Assembly (NCBI RefSeq): GCF_015223055.1
Contig: NZ_JADFBX010000002.1
Span: 186,001-250,000 of the forward strand
Source of the DNA: Pedobacter sp. MC2016-24
GTDB taxonomy: Bacteria > Bacteroidota > Bacteroidia > Sphingobacteriales > Sphingobacteriaceae
Direction: 5' to 3'
Length of the DNA stretch: 64,000 nt
Below are positions 9,708 to 18,169 of the stretch, piece after piece. The number at the start of each line of letters is the position of its first letter. Position 1 is the first letter of the stretch. The translations under genes and the position numbers were made by a program. The notes beneath the pieces were generated by a model. The model searched no databases. It had not been told where the DNA came from and worked only from the letters and a program-made list of their open reading frames with translations.

Positions 9708-10574
9708 GTTTTCCAAACTCAGGATATCCTGCAGTTCTTTCAGTTCATCAACTTTTTCTTTTGAGCCCAGGTTTTCATAAGCGGAAATCAGGTTTCGGAT
9801 GATTCTTCTGATGATCTCGACATTACTGCAGGGTGCGTAAAATCCCGGCAGCGGGTCCAGGTTCAGCTGACGTAAAAACTGGTCTACATCATGTTTGCCA
9901 AATATGGCGCCTTTGTTAAAGGCATTGATGTAAAAAAGTACCCCAAACTCATGTTCTTCTCTTTTGCTTTCATCGATATAGCCTAAGATGAAGTGTTGGG
10001 GCAGGTTTACACCATAAACCGGAATGTCCAGCTTTTGTGCCAGCGTAGCATAAATGATGGCCAGTGAAATCTGGTTTCCTTTTTTGCTCTCCAGTACCTG
10101 ACTGATGTAAGAGTTTTGCGGATCATGGTGGTTTTTGGTATTGCCACTAAAGCCATATACGTTGTAGAAGACATGGTTGATGAGTTTGATTTTTTCAATC
10201 GAGCTCATTTCATATTGCAGGCCCAGCCAGATCTCACTTTTAATCTCTTCTATCTGGTAAATGACCTTTTGCTCATCGAGGTCGGGATATTGGTAACGGT
10301 TGATGGCCAAAGCGCCCTGCATTAAATCAAATGCACCACTCTGGTACCACAGGTTCAGGTCTTCTTTTACACTTCTAAATTGAATTTTGTGTACCACATT
10401 TTCAATGCGTTCCTGTAATAAGGTATCTAATGAATGCTCCCAGGCATTTTCCAAAAAGTCAACCACTTCTGTACCGTATTCGAGTAAACGCTTTTCCACA
10501 TGCTCATAAATTTCCTGATCAGGATCGTCCAGTAACTTAACCAGTGCACCTATTTCTTTACTATTTTCCATCAC
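9702..10574 (-). CDS. SirB1/transglutaminase-like family protein
   Basis: A 290-aa cytosolic protein without a signal peptide. The N-terminal 90 residues are helical and HEAT-like (IGALVKLLDDPDQEIYEHVEKRL). The SirB1 (Transglut_core2) domain follows, with IEEIKSEIWLGLQY, DPQNSYISQVLESKKGNQISLAIIY in part, and NLPQHFILGYID, where the His corresponds to the transglutaminase-fold His. SirB1 members often lack the catalytic Cys, as here, and the role is unknown. The gene converges with the esterase (6-base overlap) and diverges from the methyltransferase-like gene, with only 14 to 32 bases between starts. Confidence 0.85.
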   Translation of the reverse strand: MMENSKEIGALVKLLDDPDQEIYEHVEKRLLEYGTEVVDFLENAWEHSLDTLLQERIENVVHKIQFRSVKEDLNLWYQSGAFDLMQGALAINRYQYPDLDEQKVIYQIEEIKSEIWLGLQYEMSSIEKIKLINHVFYNVYGFSGNTKNHHDPQNSYISQVLESKKGNQISLAIIYATLAQKLDIPVYGVNLPQHFILGYIDESKREEHEFGVLFYINAFNKGAIFGKHDVDQFLRQLNLDPLPGFYAPCSNVEIIRRIIRNLISAYENLGSKEKVDELKELQDILSLENL

Positions 10575-10593
10575 ACTTGCAGATTTGAATGCT

Positions 10594-10601
10594 TATTTTT
10601 G
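10594..10601 (+). promoter_or_regulatory. Candidate -7 box before the methyltransferase-like gene
   Basis: TATTTTTG fits TAnnTTTG and lies 5 bases before the ATG at 10607. The nearest TTG (10577-10579) is only 14 bases upstream of the box, short of the usual spacing. If used, the mRNA would be nearly leaderless, which also argues for 10607 rather than 10589 as the start. Confidence 0.35.
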
Positions 10602-10606
10602 CGACC

Positions 10607-11230
10607 ATGGGTTTCAATTTCATCCGCGACTATTTAAAGCATCGTATTACTGCGAAAACCAGGCATGGTACACACTCTCCCTTTGTATATAAACTTACCG
10701 ATGAGGTAATTTACGATTTTAAGCCTAAAAGTATTTACATTCTGCTGGAAACGTTGAGAAAAAAACTTTCTAATGACGCATTGATACAAGGAAAGGGCAC
10801 TTTGGCCCGGAATAACAGCCCGAGATTGGATCAGTTGATTTACCGGATTGCAAAGGACCACAGGCCGGTTCATATTGTGGAACTGGAAAACGCATCTGAA
10901 GTGACTACAGCTTATCTGGCCGCTTCTTATACAAGTGTAAAAGCAGGGGATACTGTACTTAAGGAAGTTACGGGAACTGTTGATTTACTGTACATCGGAG
11001 CCTGTAAGACGGGGGCTTTGCTGATGGATTATTTTTATACCTATCTGCCCAGATTTCATGCCGGAAGCCTGATGATGGTTAAGGGCATTTATACCAATGA
11101 AGAAATCAAAGCGTCCTGGAAAGAAATTAAGGCACATGAACGCGTTACTGTCACTGTAGACTTGTTCTGGATCGGTTTGGTTTATTTTAGAAAAGGCCAG
11201 GCTAAAGAACATTTTAAAATTAAAATTTAA
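10607..11230 (+). CDS. Degenerate class I SAM methyltransferase-like protein
   Basis: A 207-aa protein related to the Bacteroidota O-methyltransferase-like family by its N-terminal RHGTHSPFVYKL motif and its C-terminal LFWIGLVYFRKGQAKEHF motif. The three sites expected to bind SAM and metal have been lost: motif I, normally ELGTxxG, is E92-L-E-N-A-S-E98; the FIDGNH segment reads Y129-I-G-A-C-K134; and the DDIHW segment reads V158-K-G-I-Y-T163. It is probably an inactive paralog that kept the fold. The ATG at 10607 is preferred over 10589 because of the promoter box just upstream. Family alignment is from memory of homologs. Confidence 0.75.
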   Translation: MGFNFIRDYLKHRITAKTRHGTHSPFVYKLTDEVIYDFKPKSIYILLETLRKKLSNDALIQGKGTLARNNSPRLDQLIYRIAKDHRPVHIVELENASEVTTAYLAASYTSVKAGDTVLKEVTGTVDLLYIGACKTGALLMDYFYTYLPRFHAGSLMMVKGIYTNEEIKASWKEIKAHERVTVTVDLFWIGLVYFRKGQAKEHFKIKI

Positions 11231-11241
11231 CCAGGCTAAAT

Positions 11242-12375
11242 TTAGAAGGCTTCGGCCATGCTGATGTAGAAGCCGGTCTGCCGTTTTTCATTTGGTCTTT
11301 TTTCTCCTACGCCATAATCAATCCGTACACTGAGTCCTTTTTCCGGGTCAAAGAAATATCTTCCACCGGCACCGTAAGATGGTTTGAAGCTTTTAACAGC
11401 AAAACTGCTGTTGTTAAAGACCTGTCCGGTGCCACCAAAGATCACTGCACCAAAACGATTGTTGTAGCGGTACCGCAGTTCTGCCTGGGCGGCAAGGTAA
11501 TTGCGGTCGCGGTAACGCCCGGTATAATAACCACGCATCATCTCGTCGCTACCCATTTGCGGTAAGAGGTAGAAAGGAATGTCTTTTCCCTGAATGGAAT
11601 GGAGCAGGCCATTTACGCCCAATACAAATTTAGAAGACAACGACCAGAAGTTGCGGACATTTACCCGGATCAGGCTGCCGGTGAAGTTTTCTCCACCCCA
11701 GAAATCCGGGGCATACTGGTAAGAAATTCGGCCCATAAAACCTTTGGTGGTATAGTTATTCGAGTTCCTGGTATCGTAACTTTGAGACAATCCAATATAA
11801 CCTACAGAGCCGCCAATTTTATGGTGCAGACTGTTGTCCGTTGAAAAGATCCCGCCAACTTCTTTATCTTCATAATGGTAATTTTCAAATCCGGCAGAGA
11901 TTCCTGTATATAGATGAGGGGCCAGTCTTTTTTCAGCTTCGAGCAATACGCGTACTTGTTTTTGGATGAGGCGGTCTTCATTGCTGGCCAGGGTTTCATT
12001 GCCTACGCCGTAGAAATTAAAAGGCATGCTTCTGAACCTGGTTTCGGTGATGTAATGGTGGTCGTTGTTTTTGGTCCAGATGTCACTTTTCAGCGAGAAA
12101 TTATATTGTCCTTTGGTTGACCAGGAGGCGATGCCCACAAAATTAGAGCTTCTGTTGGCGAGGTCTTTCCGATCCAGATAAGTGGAGTAAATGGCTCCTA
12201 AGCCGAATTCAAGTCCAATTTCCTGGGTATATCTGAATACGGGTACCGGCATAAAACTGGCCTTGCGCGATGAGTCTGTTTTATTGGAAAGGTATTTTTC
12301 TATTAACTTTTTTTGAGCTGAAACGGTGGTTACGGCAAATAAGAACAATAGGGCGCAAATTGAGATTTTCTTCAT
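11242..12375 (-). CDS. BamA/TamA-type outer membrane beta-barrel protein
   Basis: A 377-aa protein with a signal peptide (cut near VSAQ) and a C-terminal barrel of the bacterial surface antigen (Omp85 D15) type. The barrel motif G-Y-Y-T-G-R-Y-R-D-R-N-Y corresponds to the (V/I)RG(F/Y)...RD signature of the L6 loop. POTRA domains are absent: only about 35 residues separate the signal peptide from the first strand. This is therefore a short, POTRA-less member, found widely in Bacteroidota, with unknown substrate. It ends 12 bases from the convergent methyltransferase-like gene. Confidence 0.82.
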   Translation of the reverse strand: MKKISICALLFLFAVTTVSAQKKLIEKYLSNKTDSSRKASFMPVPVFRYTQEIGLEFGLGAIYSTYLDRKDLANRSSNFVGIASWSTKGQYNFSLKSDIWTKNNDHHYITETRFRSMPFNFYGVGNETLASNEDRLIQKQVRVLLEAEKRLAPHLYTGISAGFENYHYEDKEVGGIFSTDNSLHHKIGGSVGYIGLSQSYDTRNSNNYTTKGFMGRISYQYAPDFWGGENFTGSLIRVNVRNFWSLSSKFVLGVNGLLHSIQGKDIPFYLLPQMGSDEMMRGYYTGRYRDRNYLAAQAELRYRYNNRFGAVIFGGTGQVFNNSSFAVKSFKPSYGAGGRYFFDPEKGLSVRIDYGVGEKRPNEKRQTGFYISMAEAF

Positions 12376-12460
12376 CAGGGGCTAATGTAGTAGAATTTTT
12401 AAAATATCTGATCTGCTGAGCAAGTTTAAGGCCATTATTACCAATTGATATAATTTATGC

Positions 12461-12468
12461 TATTTTTG
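12461..12468 (+). promoter_or_regulatory. Candidate -7 box for the deoxyhypusine-synthase-like gene
   Basis: TATTTTTG fits TAnnTTTG, 16 bases before the ATG at 12485. A TTG at 12445-12447 is 13 bases upstream of the box, shorter than the usual -33 spacing, so support is partial. Confidence 0.35.
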
Positions 12469-12484
12469 CAGCAACAAAATAAAG

Positions 12485-13471
12485 ATGACGATGAGTACAA
12501 CAAGAGGACCGATATCAGAGTTCATGGAGCGTAATTACCTCCATTTCAATGCCGCAGCGATGATGGATGCAGCAAAAGGATACGAAACACATTTGGATGA
12601 AGGCGGTAAAATGATGATTACCCTGGCCGGTGCGATGAGTACTGCTGAGTTGGGTATTTCATTGGCAGAGATGATCCGTCAGGATAAAGTGTCTATTATA
12701 TCGTGTACAGGTGCAAATTTAGAAGAGGATATCATGAACCTTGTTGCGCACTCACATTATAAACGTGTACCTAATTATCGTGATTTGAGTCCGCAGGATG
12801 AGTGGGATTTATTGGAAAACCATTACAATAGGGTAACGGATACTTGTATTCCTGAAGAAGAGGCTTTCCGCAGGTTACAAAAGCACATCAATAAGATCTG
12901 GAAAGATGCTGAAGAAGCAGGAGAACGTTATTTTCCGCATGAGTTTATGTATAAAATGTTGCTGAGCGGAGATTTGGAACAATACTATGAAATTGATCCT
13001 AAAAACTCCTGGATGCTGGCTGCTGCTGAAAAGAATTTGCCGATTGTGGTACCGGGATGGGAAGATTCGACCATGGGTAATATTTTTGCTTCATACGTGA
13101 TGAAAGGCGAAGTAAAAGCGACTACTGTAAAAGGTGGTATTGAATATATGGGCTATCTGGCGGATTGGTATATCAAGAATAGCGAAGGTAAAGGAATTGG
13201 TTTTTTCCAGATTGGTGGAGGTATTGCCGGTGATTTCCCGATTTGTGTGGTTCCGATGCTTTATCAGGATATGGAAATGCCTAACATCCCTTTCTGGAGT
13301 TATTTCTGTCAGATCTCGGATTCTACGACTTCTTACGGTTCTTACTCCGGTGCTGTGCCTAATGAAAAGATCACCTGGGGCAAGCTGGATATTCACACCC
13401 CTAAATTTATTGTAGAATCAGATGCAACAATTGTGGCGCCGCTGATGTTTGCATGGATATTAAAAATGTAA
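12485..13471 (+). CDS. Deoxyhypusine synthase family protein
   Basis: A 328-aa NAD-dependent enzyme of the deoxyhypusine/homospermidine synthase fold. Recognisable segments are the NAD-site LAGAMSTAELG, CTGANLEED, IVVPGWEDSTMGN, GGGIAGDFP, and near the C-terminus W298-G-K300, where the Lys equals the catalytic Lys of eukaryotic DHS (Lys329 in human). Bacteria lack eIF5A, so the reaction is more likely transfer of an aminobutyl group from spermidine to a small amine (homospermidine-like chemistry) than protein modification; this is inference. An alternative start is the ATG at 12491. The gene is alone, with a strong terminator behind it. Confidence 0.9.
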   Translation: MTMSTTRGPISEFMERNYLHFNAAAMMDAAKGYETHLDEGGKMMITLAGAMSTAELGISLAEMIRQDKVSIISCTGANLEEDIMNLVAHSHYKRVPNYRDLSPQDEWDLLENHYNRVTDTCIPEEEAFRRLQKHINKIWKDAEEAGERYFPHEFMYKMLLSGDLEQYYEIDPKNSWMLAAAEKNLPIVVPGWEDSTMGNIFASYVMKGEVKATTVKGGIEYMGYLADWYIKNSEGKGIGFFQIGGGIAGDFPICVVPMLYQDMEMPNIPFWSYFCQISDSTTSYGSYSGAVPNEKITWGKLDIHTPKFIVESDATIVAPLMFAWILKM

Positions 13472-13512
13472 ATTAAATTTGCAAATCCGTCTGGCAGATG
13501 TTGCAACATGAG

Positions 13513-13546
13513 AATCACCAATTTTTAGAAAAATTGGTGATTTTCT
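13513..13546 (+). terminator. Intrinsic terminator after the deoxyhypusine-synthase-like gene
   Basis: AATCACCAATTTTT (13513-13526) pairs perfectly with AAAAATTGGTGATT (13529-13542); the stem is 12-14 bp with a tiny loop and a following TTCTTTG. It separates the gene from the respiratory operon promoter. Confidence 0.8.
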
Positions 13547-13608
13547 TTGTTTAAAGCATAATAACGGCATTGTTTAGATTGATTATAAATTGCATTTACT
13601 GTCATTAA

Positions 13609-13642
13609 TTTGTCATTGGTACGTTAATAAATTTTACTTTTG
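13609..13642 (+). promoter_or_regulatory. Candidate promoter of the ACIII/oxidase operon
   Basis: TACTTTTG at 13635-13642 fits the -7 consensus TAnnTTTG. Two upstream elements are possible: TTTG at 13609-13612 (22-base spacer) or TTG at 13616-13618 (16-base spacer). Transcription would begin around 13648, leaving a leader of roughly 75 bases before actA. This is the only promoter-like sequence I find for the first eight respiratory genes. Confidence 0.5.
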
Positions 13643-13723
13643 TGGACGTTTTGGTGGAGAATCTAAGTTCGAACATCAATTACGGTTATAAAGTTTTTTA
13701 AAAAATAGCATAAAATACTCATT

Positions 13724-15022
13724 ATGAGGGATATCTCATTGATCATTAGAAGAGTTTGGAAGTCGGCATTCATGTTTACGGCTCTATCTGTTTTAATCGT
13801 TTCTGCAACACAAGCGCAAGATGTAGTGGAGGGAAGAAAAATATTTAAGGATAAATGTTCTTCTTGTCACCAGTTAGACCGTAACAGTACAGGTCCGGCA
13901 CTAACAGCTAAATTGAACGAGCTGGATGAAGCCTGGGCAATCAAATGGATCCGTAACTGGAAAGCTTTGGTTGATGCCGGCGATAAACAAGCTATCGAAG
14001 CTACTAAGTTCTCTCCATCAGAGATGAGTACTTTTCCGCAGTTGACCGACGAGCAGATTAAAAGTGTAATCGCTTACGCAAAAGCTGGCGAGCCTAAAAA
14101 GAAAGATGATCCTGCTACAGCAGGTGCTGCTGCCGGTTCTGATGAAGTTTCAGACTTCTCTATCGCAGGTATTGCATTGATCATCTTAATCTCGATCGCA
14201 GTATTGGTTGTGTTGGGCCGTGCAGTAAAAATGCTGGAGCGCATGATCCTGAAGAAACAAGGTGTTGAAATTGTTGAGGAAGAGAGTTTATCTTTTGCAG
14301 ACAATACACGCAGAATGTTTAAGAACAAGAAATTTGTGCTTTTCTTCGTATTGCTGTTGGTTATCGCATTGGGTTCATTTGGATGGATGGGCATGTGGAA
14401 CACTGGTGTTCATACCGGTTACCAGCCAGTTCAGCCGATTAAATTCTCACACGAATTACACGCGGGTACCAACCAGATTGACTGTCAGTATTGTCACGCT
14501 GGTGCATTTAAATCTAAAAATGCAACTATACCTTCTGTAAACGTTTGTATGAACTGTCACAAATCGGTACAGGCTACAGAAAAGTACAATGGGGAAATTT
14601 CTCCGGAGATCCAAAAGATCTACACAGCGATTGGTTATGACCCAAACACTTTGACTTACGACAAATCGAAAGAAAAACCAGTAGAGTGGGTACGTGTACA
14701 CAACTTGCCTGATTTTGCTTACTTCAACCACTCACAACACGTAGTAGTTGCTGAAGAGTCAATCAGAAAAGCAAAAGGTTTACAACCAAACGAGCCGGTA
14801 TGTTTTGCCTGTCATGGTCCGGTTAATACCATGGAAGAGATTTATCAGTATTCTCCGTTAACGATGAAATGGTGTATCAACTGTCACAAAGAGACAAACC
14901 TGGAAGTTAAAGGAAATGCATTCTACGACAAGATCATCGAAGCACATGAGAAGATCAAGAAAGGCGAGAAAATTACGCCGGCTGCCCTGGGTGGTTTAGA
15001 GTGTGGTAAATGTCACTATTAA
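13724..15022 (+). CDS. actA: Alternative complex III subunit A, hexaheme cytochrome c
   Basis: Electron-transfer subunit of the menaquinol:cytochrome c oxidoreductase that replaces the bc1 complex. A signal-anchor leads to a class I cytochrome c domain (CSSCH, C45-H49), then a membrane helix at about 150-165 and another near 205-225 (KKFVLFFVLLLVIALGSFG), then a periplasmic multiheme domain with CQYCH, CMNCH, CFACH, CINCH and the terminal CGKCH. That is six CxxCH heme sites, the monoheme domain fused to the pentaheme part. First gene of the operon, following the promoter at 13609-13642. Confidence 0.95.
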   Translation: MRDISLIIRRVWKSAFMFTALSVLIVSATQAQDVVEGRKIFKDKCSSCHQLDRNSTGPALTAKLNELDEAWAIKWIRNWKALVDAGDKQAIEATKFSPSEMSTFPQLTDEQIKSVIAYAKAGEPKKKDDPATAGAAAGSDEVSDFSIAGIALIILISIAVLVVLGRAVKMLERMILKKQGVEIVEEESLSFADNTRRMFKNKKFVLFFVLLLVIALGSFGWMGMWNTGVHTGYQPVQPIKFSHELHAGTNQIDCQYCHAGAFKSKNATIPSVNVCMNCHKSVQATEKYNGEISPEIQKIYTAIGYDPNTLTYDKSKEKPVEWVRVHNLPDFAYFNHSQHVVVAEESIRKAKGLQPNEPVCFACHGPVNTMEEIYQYSPLTMKWCINCHKETNLEVKGNAFYDKIIEAHEKIKKGEKITPAALGGLECGKCHY

Positions 15023-15068
15023 TAGAGTTTAATAAAAAGAACGTTCGATAAACAGTAATATAGCTTAA

Positions 15069-18000
15069 ATGGAAAGCAATAAAAAATACTGGAAAGGCTT
15101 AGAAGAGTATAACAACACTCCGGATTTTGTTGAAAACAACAAAAACGAATTTGCTGAGCCCCTTCCAATAGAAGATGTTTTAAATGAAGCAGGATTAAGC
15201 ACAGTAACTCCACGCCGCGACTTTTTAAAAGCGTTAGGTTTTGGGTTAGGTGCGGTAACACTAGCTGCATGTCAGTCAACTCCTGTTCATAAGGCAATTC
15301 CTTATGTAGTTAAACCGGAGGAAGTTGTTCCTGGTATCCCGAATTATTATGTTTCAAGCTTTAAAGGTCACCCGATCACGGTTAAAACCAGGGAAGGCCG
15401 GCCAATTAAAATTGAAGCAAATGTAAATGCAGGTGAGTTCAATTGCGGTACTGATGCACAAGCGCAAGCTTCTGTACTGGACTTGTATGATGTTTCAAAG
15501 CTGAAAGCACCGGTATTGTCTGATAATGAAGCAACCTGGTCTAAAATTGACGAGTTTGTGAAGGCTGAGCTGAACAAGGCCCAGGCATCAGGTAAGAAAA
15601 TCCGGATTGTTTCTTCATCGGTTAACAGTCCTTCTACAAAAGGCGTAATTGCTGATTTTGCAGCGGCTTATCCAAATACCAAACACGTACAATACGACGC
15701 TGTTTCTTATACTGGTATCATCAAAGCGAATGAAAATAGCTTTGGTAAAGCAGTTGTTCCTAAATATAAATTCGAAAAAGCGGACCTGATTGTAAGTTTT
15801 GCAGCAGATTTCCTGGGTACCTGGATTAGTGGTGAAGAATTTACTGCCCAGTACATTTCGAACAGAAATCATACTTCGCTTAAAAACGGTAAAATGTCAC
15901 GTCACTTCCAGTTTGAAGCAGGCATGAGTTTAACCGGTACCAATGCAGATACCCGTGTACCGATAAAATTATCGGAAGAAGGTCCGGCATTGATTACTTT
16001 ATACAATGCAATTACTGGCAATAACCTGGCTGGCGGTGCTTTACCTAATAACGTAACTGCTGATAAAGCATTGAAGTTGGTAGCTAAAGAACTGGTACAG
16101 AATAAAGGAAAAGCACTGGTTGTTTCCGGATCTAACGATGTATCTACTCAAATTCTGGTCAATGCGATTAACTCTGCAATTGGCAGTTATGGTACCACGA
16201 TTGATTTAGATAATCCTTGCAAGCTTTACGCTGGTAACGATGCTGAATTTGCTGAATTCATCAACGAGATGAACAGAAGCGAAGTTGCTGCTGTTTTCTT
16301 CCTGGATACCAATCCTGGTTATGACGTAGCGAATAACAAAGCGTTTACAGAAGGTTTGGTTAAAGTACCTTTGAGGGTATCTTTCTCTGACCGTAAAGAT
16401 GAAACTGCGAGCTTATGTAATGTAATTGCGATCAACCATAACTATTTAGAGGCATGGGGTGATGCAAGTGCTTACGAAGGATCTTACTCTATTGTACAGC
16501 CAACAATTAACCCGGTATTCAACTCACGTCAGGCTGAAGAAAGTTTATTGATCTGGTCTGATAATGCAGTTAAAGAATACTATCAGTATGTACGTAACAA
16601 CTGGGAAAAAAATATCCTTCCTTTGTTTGGTACTGGCTGGAAAGATGTATTGCAAAAAGGTTCATTTACATCTGGGCAGAAAACTGCCGGATCATACAGC
16701 TTTACCTTATCATTAGCTGCTGTAATCCCAACGATTGTAAATAACAGCAAAGCATTGGCAAAAGATATCGAATTACAGGTTTATGAAAGTATTCCGATGC
16801 GTGATGGTAAACATGCCAACAACGCATTCTTACAGGAGTTACCTGATCCGGTTTCTAAAGTAACCTGGGATAACTACATTGCTTTAGCTCCTAAGTTTGC
16901 TGAGAAATTAGGTTATAAAGAATTTGATATTGTATCTGTAAAAGGAGAGAACGGTTACAGCATTGACCTTCCTGTGTTGATTCAACCAGGACAGGCGCAA
17001 GGCACTGCTTCAATTGCTTTAGGATACGGACGTACCAAAGTTGGTAAAGCAGGTGACAATGTGGGTAAAAATGCTTATCCGTTTGTAAGCTTTAACAATG
17101 GTACTTCAAAATATTCAACTACGGTTAAATTAACCGCTACAGGTGGAAGAGAAGAATTGGCACAAACGCAGACACACTATTCTTTTGAGGGTAGAAATGT
17201 GGTACGTGAAGCTACTTTTGCTGCTTACAAAAAGAATCCTGCTGCTGGTTCCGGAAATGATCATGCTAAACATAAATCTTACGATTTATGGGATAAATAC
17301 GAAAAACCAGGTAACAACTGGGTAATGGCAATCGACTTGAATGCTTGTACGGGTTGTGGTTCTTGTATTGTAGCTTGTAACGTAGAAAACAACATTCCTG
17401 TTGTAGGTAAAGACGAAGTACGCAGACGCAGAGAGATGCACTGGATTCGTATTGACCGTTACTATAGCTTTAACCAGGACAATGATGCACATGCTGAGCA
17501 TGCTGCACACGGACACGATACAGGTATCAATGCGGTAACTAAAGAGAAAGAAATTGCACATCTGCAGGATAACCAGATGGACAACGTATCTGTAGTTCAC
17601 CAGCCGATGCTTTGTCAGCACTGTGATCACGCGCCATGCGAGACTGTTTGTCCGGTATTGGCAACGGTTCACTCTTCAGACGGCTTAAACCACATGGCTT
17701 ATAACCGTTGTGTAGGAACACGTTATTGTGCAAACAACTGTCCATATAAAGTACGTCGTTTCAACTGGTTTAACTACTGGAATGATTCACGTTTTGACAA
17801 CTATCTGAACAATGAATTTACACAACTGGTATTGAACCCGGATGTAACTACACGTTCAAGAGGTGTTATGGAGAAATGCTCAATGTGTATTCAACGTATT
17901 CAGGCAGGTAAATTGGCCGCTAAAATTGAGAAACGTCCATTGAAAGATGGTGATATCAAAATGGCTTGTCAGGAAGCATGTTCTGCAAATGCAATCATAT

Positions 18001-18146
18001 TTGGAGATAGCAATGATCCTAATTCGGAAGTGTCTAAAGCATTACGTAGCGAAAGAATCTACTACGTTTTGGAAGAGATCAGCGTACAACCGGGTATAGG
18101 TTATATGACTAAAATTAGAAATACAGACACAACAGTACAAGCGTAA
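15069..18146 (+). CDS. actB: Alternative complex III subunit B, molybdopterin-oxidoreductase-like/iron-sulfur fusion
   Basis: A 1025-aa fusion. It begins with a twin-arginine signal (R49-R50-DFLKALG) ending in a lipobox (LAAC, C68). The large middle part has the molybdopterin oxidoreductase fold but, as known for ActB, is not expected to carry the cofactor. The C-terminal 300 residues bind iron-sulfur clusters: ACTGCGSCIVAC, CQHCDHAPCETVCP, RCVGTRYCANNCPY and CSMCIQR...ACQEAC. It passes electrons from ActC toward the ActA hemes. The acidic, His-rich patch DNDAHAEHAAHGHD lies in a loop between clusters. It is 46 bases after actA. Confidence 0.95.
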   Translation: MESNKKYWKGLEEYNNTPDFVENNKNEFAEPLPIEDVLNEAGLSTVTPRRDFLKALGFGLGAVTLAACQSTPVHKAIPYVVKPEEVVPGIPNYYVSSFKGHPITVKTREGRPIKIEANVNAGEFNCGTDAQAQASVLDLYDVSKLKAPVLSDNEATWSKIDEFVKAELNKAQASGKKIRIVSSSVNSPSTKGVIADFAAAYPNTKHVQYDAVSYTGIIKANENSFGKAVVPKYKFEKADLIVSFAADFLGTWISGEEFTAQYISNRNHTSLKNGKMSRHFQFEAGMSLTGTNADTRVPIKLSEEGPALITLYNAITGNNLAGGALPNNVTADKALKLVAKELVQNKGKALVVSGSNDVSTQILVNAINSAIGSYGTTIDLDNPCKLYAGNDAEFAEFINEMNRSEVAAVFFLDTNPGYDVANNKAFTEGLVKVPLRVSFSDRKDETASLCNVIAINHNYLEAWGDASAYEGSYSIVQPTINPVFNSRQAEESLLIWSDNAVKEYYQYVRNNWEKNILPLFGTGWKDVLQKGSFTSGQKTAGSYSFTLSLAAVIPTIVNNSKALAKDIELQVYESIPMRDGKHANNAFLQELPDPVSKVTWDNYIALAPKFAEKLGYKEFDIVSVKGENGYSIDLPVLIQPGQAQGTASIALGYGRTKVGKAGDNVGKNAYPFVSFNNGTSKYSTTVKLTATGGREELAQTQTHYSFEGRNVVREATFAAYKKNPAAGSGNDHAKHKSYDLWDKYEKPGNNWVMAIDLNACTGCGSCIVACNVENNIPVVGKDEVRRRREMHWIRIDRYYSFNQDNDAHAEHAAHGHDTGINAVTKEKEIAHLQDNQMDNVSVVHQPMLCQHCDHAPCETVCPVLATVHSSDGLNHMAYNRCVGTRYCANNCPYKVRRFNWFNYWNDSRFDNYLNNEFTQLVLNPDVTTRSRGVMEKCSMCIQRIQAGKLAAKIEKRPLKDGDIKMACQEACSANAIIFGDSNDPNSEVSKALRSERIYYVLEEISVQPGIGYMTKIRNTDTTVQA

Positions 18147-18169
18147 GCTGATATTAAAGAAAATAAATT

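Noticed and set aside
13472..13723. Hidden gene in the longest gap
   Set aside because: No plausible frame with start and coding pattern; the stretch holds a terminator and a promoter.
17286..17672. Minus-strand open frame of 128 codons within actB
   Set aside because: It is antisense to the conserved iron-sulfur region of actB; composition is that of a shadow frame.
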